DNA of 25,904 nt from an uncultured bacterium. GTDB lineage: Bacteria; Cyanobacteriota; Vampirovibrionia; Gastranaerophilales; Gastranaerophilaceae. Position numbers and translations under genes: made by a program. The notes beneath the pieces are model-generated. The model saw only the letters and a list, made by a program, of their open reading frames with translations, was not told the origin of the DNA and did not search any database. Every line of letters begins with the position of its first letter. Within the stretch, counting starts at the first letter, position 1. Shown here in pieces: positions 25,574 to 25,904 of the stretch. The stretch is taken from NCBI GenBank assembly GCA_949288685.1, contig CASELB010000006.1, forward strand, positions 1-25,904. The letters run 5' to 3'.

Positions 25574-25903
25574 TTAAGCAAGTGCTTTTCTAACTTCTTC
25601 GTTAAATATAATTCTGCCAACGGTTGTTTCTATTCGTTTACCGTGTTCATCTCTGACAACTATTTTGTCGTGGAGTTTTATAACGCCGACTTCAAGAGCA
25701 GAGATAGCATCCTGGAAGTTATAGAAGTAACCTTTAACCGGCATTGACGGATCTTTTAAGATAGTCAGATAATACATTCCTAAAACCATATCCTGTGACG
25801 GAGTGATAATAGGTCTGCCGTTTGCCGGAGCAAGAATATTGTTTGTAGCAAGCATAAGCATTCTTGCTTCTGTTTGAGCCTCAATTGAAAGCGGTACGTG
25901 AAC
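25574..25903 (-). CDS. rpoC1: RNA polymerase gamma subunit RpoC1 (partial, C-terminal end)
   Basis: The last 109 residues of the N-terminal part of beta-prime; the gene runs off the right edge of the window. The reading frame is open past the first internal ATG to the edge as [14 protein letters not shown], which in the family follows directly after the catalytic Mg2+ motif NADFDGD (just outside the window). The conserved [20 protein letters not shown] and [10 protein letters not shown] follow. The protein ends [18 protein letters not shown] and stops, where an unsplit beta-prime would continue into the sequence that opens RpoC2. This is the cyanobacterial and plastid-type subunit split. It is co-transcribed with rpoC2, with 30 bases between. 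Confidence 0.95.
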   Translation of the reverse strand, partial: VHVPLSIEAQTEARMLMLATNNILAPANGRPIITPSQDMVLGMYYLTILKDPSMPVKGYFYNFQDAISALEVGVIKLHDKIVVRDEHGKRIETTVGRIIFNEEVRKALA

Positions 25904-25904
25904 A

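Noticed and set aside
1..25904. tRNA, rRNA, CRISPR array, insertion sequence or prophage genes
   Set aside because: None was recognised by reading. No spaced direct repeats, transposase or integrase motifs, or cloverleaf-like sequences were seen.

Overview
The window is a low-GC (roughly mid-30s percent by eye) bacterial chromosome segment from a cyanobacterium-related but apparently non-photosynthetic lineage. The best clue is RNA polymerase at the right edge. The beta-prime subunit is split into rpoC1 and rpoC2 at the cyanobacterial break point, and RpoC2 carries an insert of about 650 residues inside the trigger loop, like the cyanobacterial SI3 module. Low GC, no photosynthesis genes and a two-ACT aspartate kinase (photosynthetic cyanobacteria usually have four ACT domains) suggest Melainabacteria/Vampirovibrionia, for example gut Gastranaerophilales. 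That placement is an inference; no 16S rRNA or ribosomal protein gene lies in the window.

Layout: (1) lysA (minus), divergent from a cluster of small plus-strand genes (a 177-aa protein with MORN/YwqK-like repeats, a 120-aa EF-hand protein) and a two-gene thiol-redox unit (membrane-anchored thioredoxin plus CcdA-like transporter). (2) plsY and gltX (minus), separated by an intrinsic terminator. (3) A zinc-ribbon membrane protein (minus), divergent from an 82-aa orphan (plus). (4) A minus-strand amino-acid operon lysC - secreted NTF2-like protein - aroC - aroK - aroB, with a good promoter just upstream of lysC. (5) A COG2509-type FAD dehydrogenase. (6) A glycan-assembly region: polyprenyl-phosphate glycosyltransferase (minus), then GT-C glycosyltransferase, DUF475/TerC-type membrane protein and a giant triple glycosyltransferase (plus, overlapping genes), facing a PglK-like ABC flippase (minus). 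(7) rpoC2 and the end of rpoC1 (minus), closed by a strong terminator.

The genes are mostly housekeeping (lysine, aromatic amino acids, phospholipid, tRNA charging, transcription) plus a surface or lipid-linked glycan module. No mobile element, CRISPR array, tRNA or rRNA was seen, and no gene-free stretch exceeds about 220 bases. The most unusual signals are: promoters whose -10 box lies six bases from an ATG with no Shine-Dalgarno sequence, predicting leaderless mRNAs; a nearly identical promoter/leader module before two unrelated orphan genes; all three convergent gene pairs with abutting or overlapping stop codons (TAATTA, TAATTA, TTAA) and no terminator; and a fused three-domain glycosyltransferase with an internal duplication. 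Five or more start codons have been moved from the longest reading frame because terminators, promoters or Shine-Dalgarno sequences contradict the longer version. I did not find a convincing wholly new system; the leaderless geometry and the triple glycosyltransferase are the best leads.
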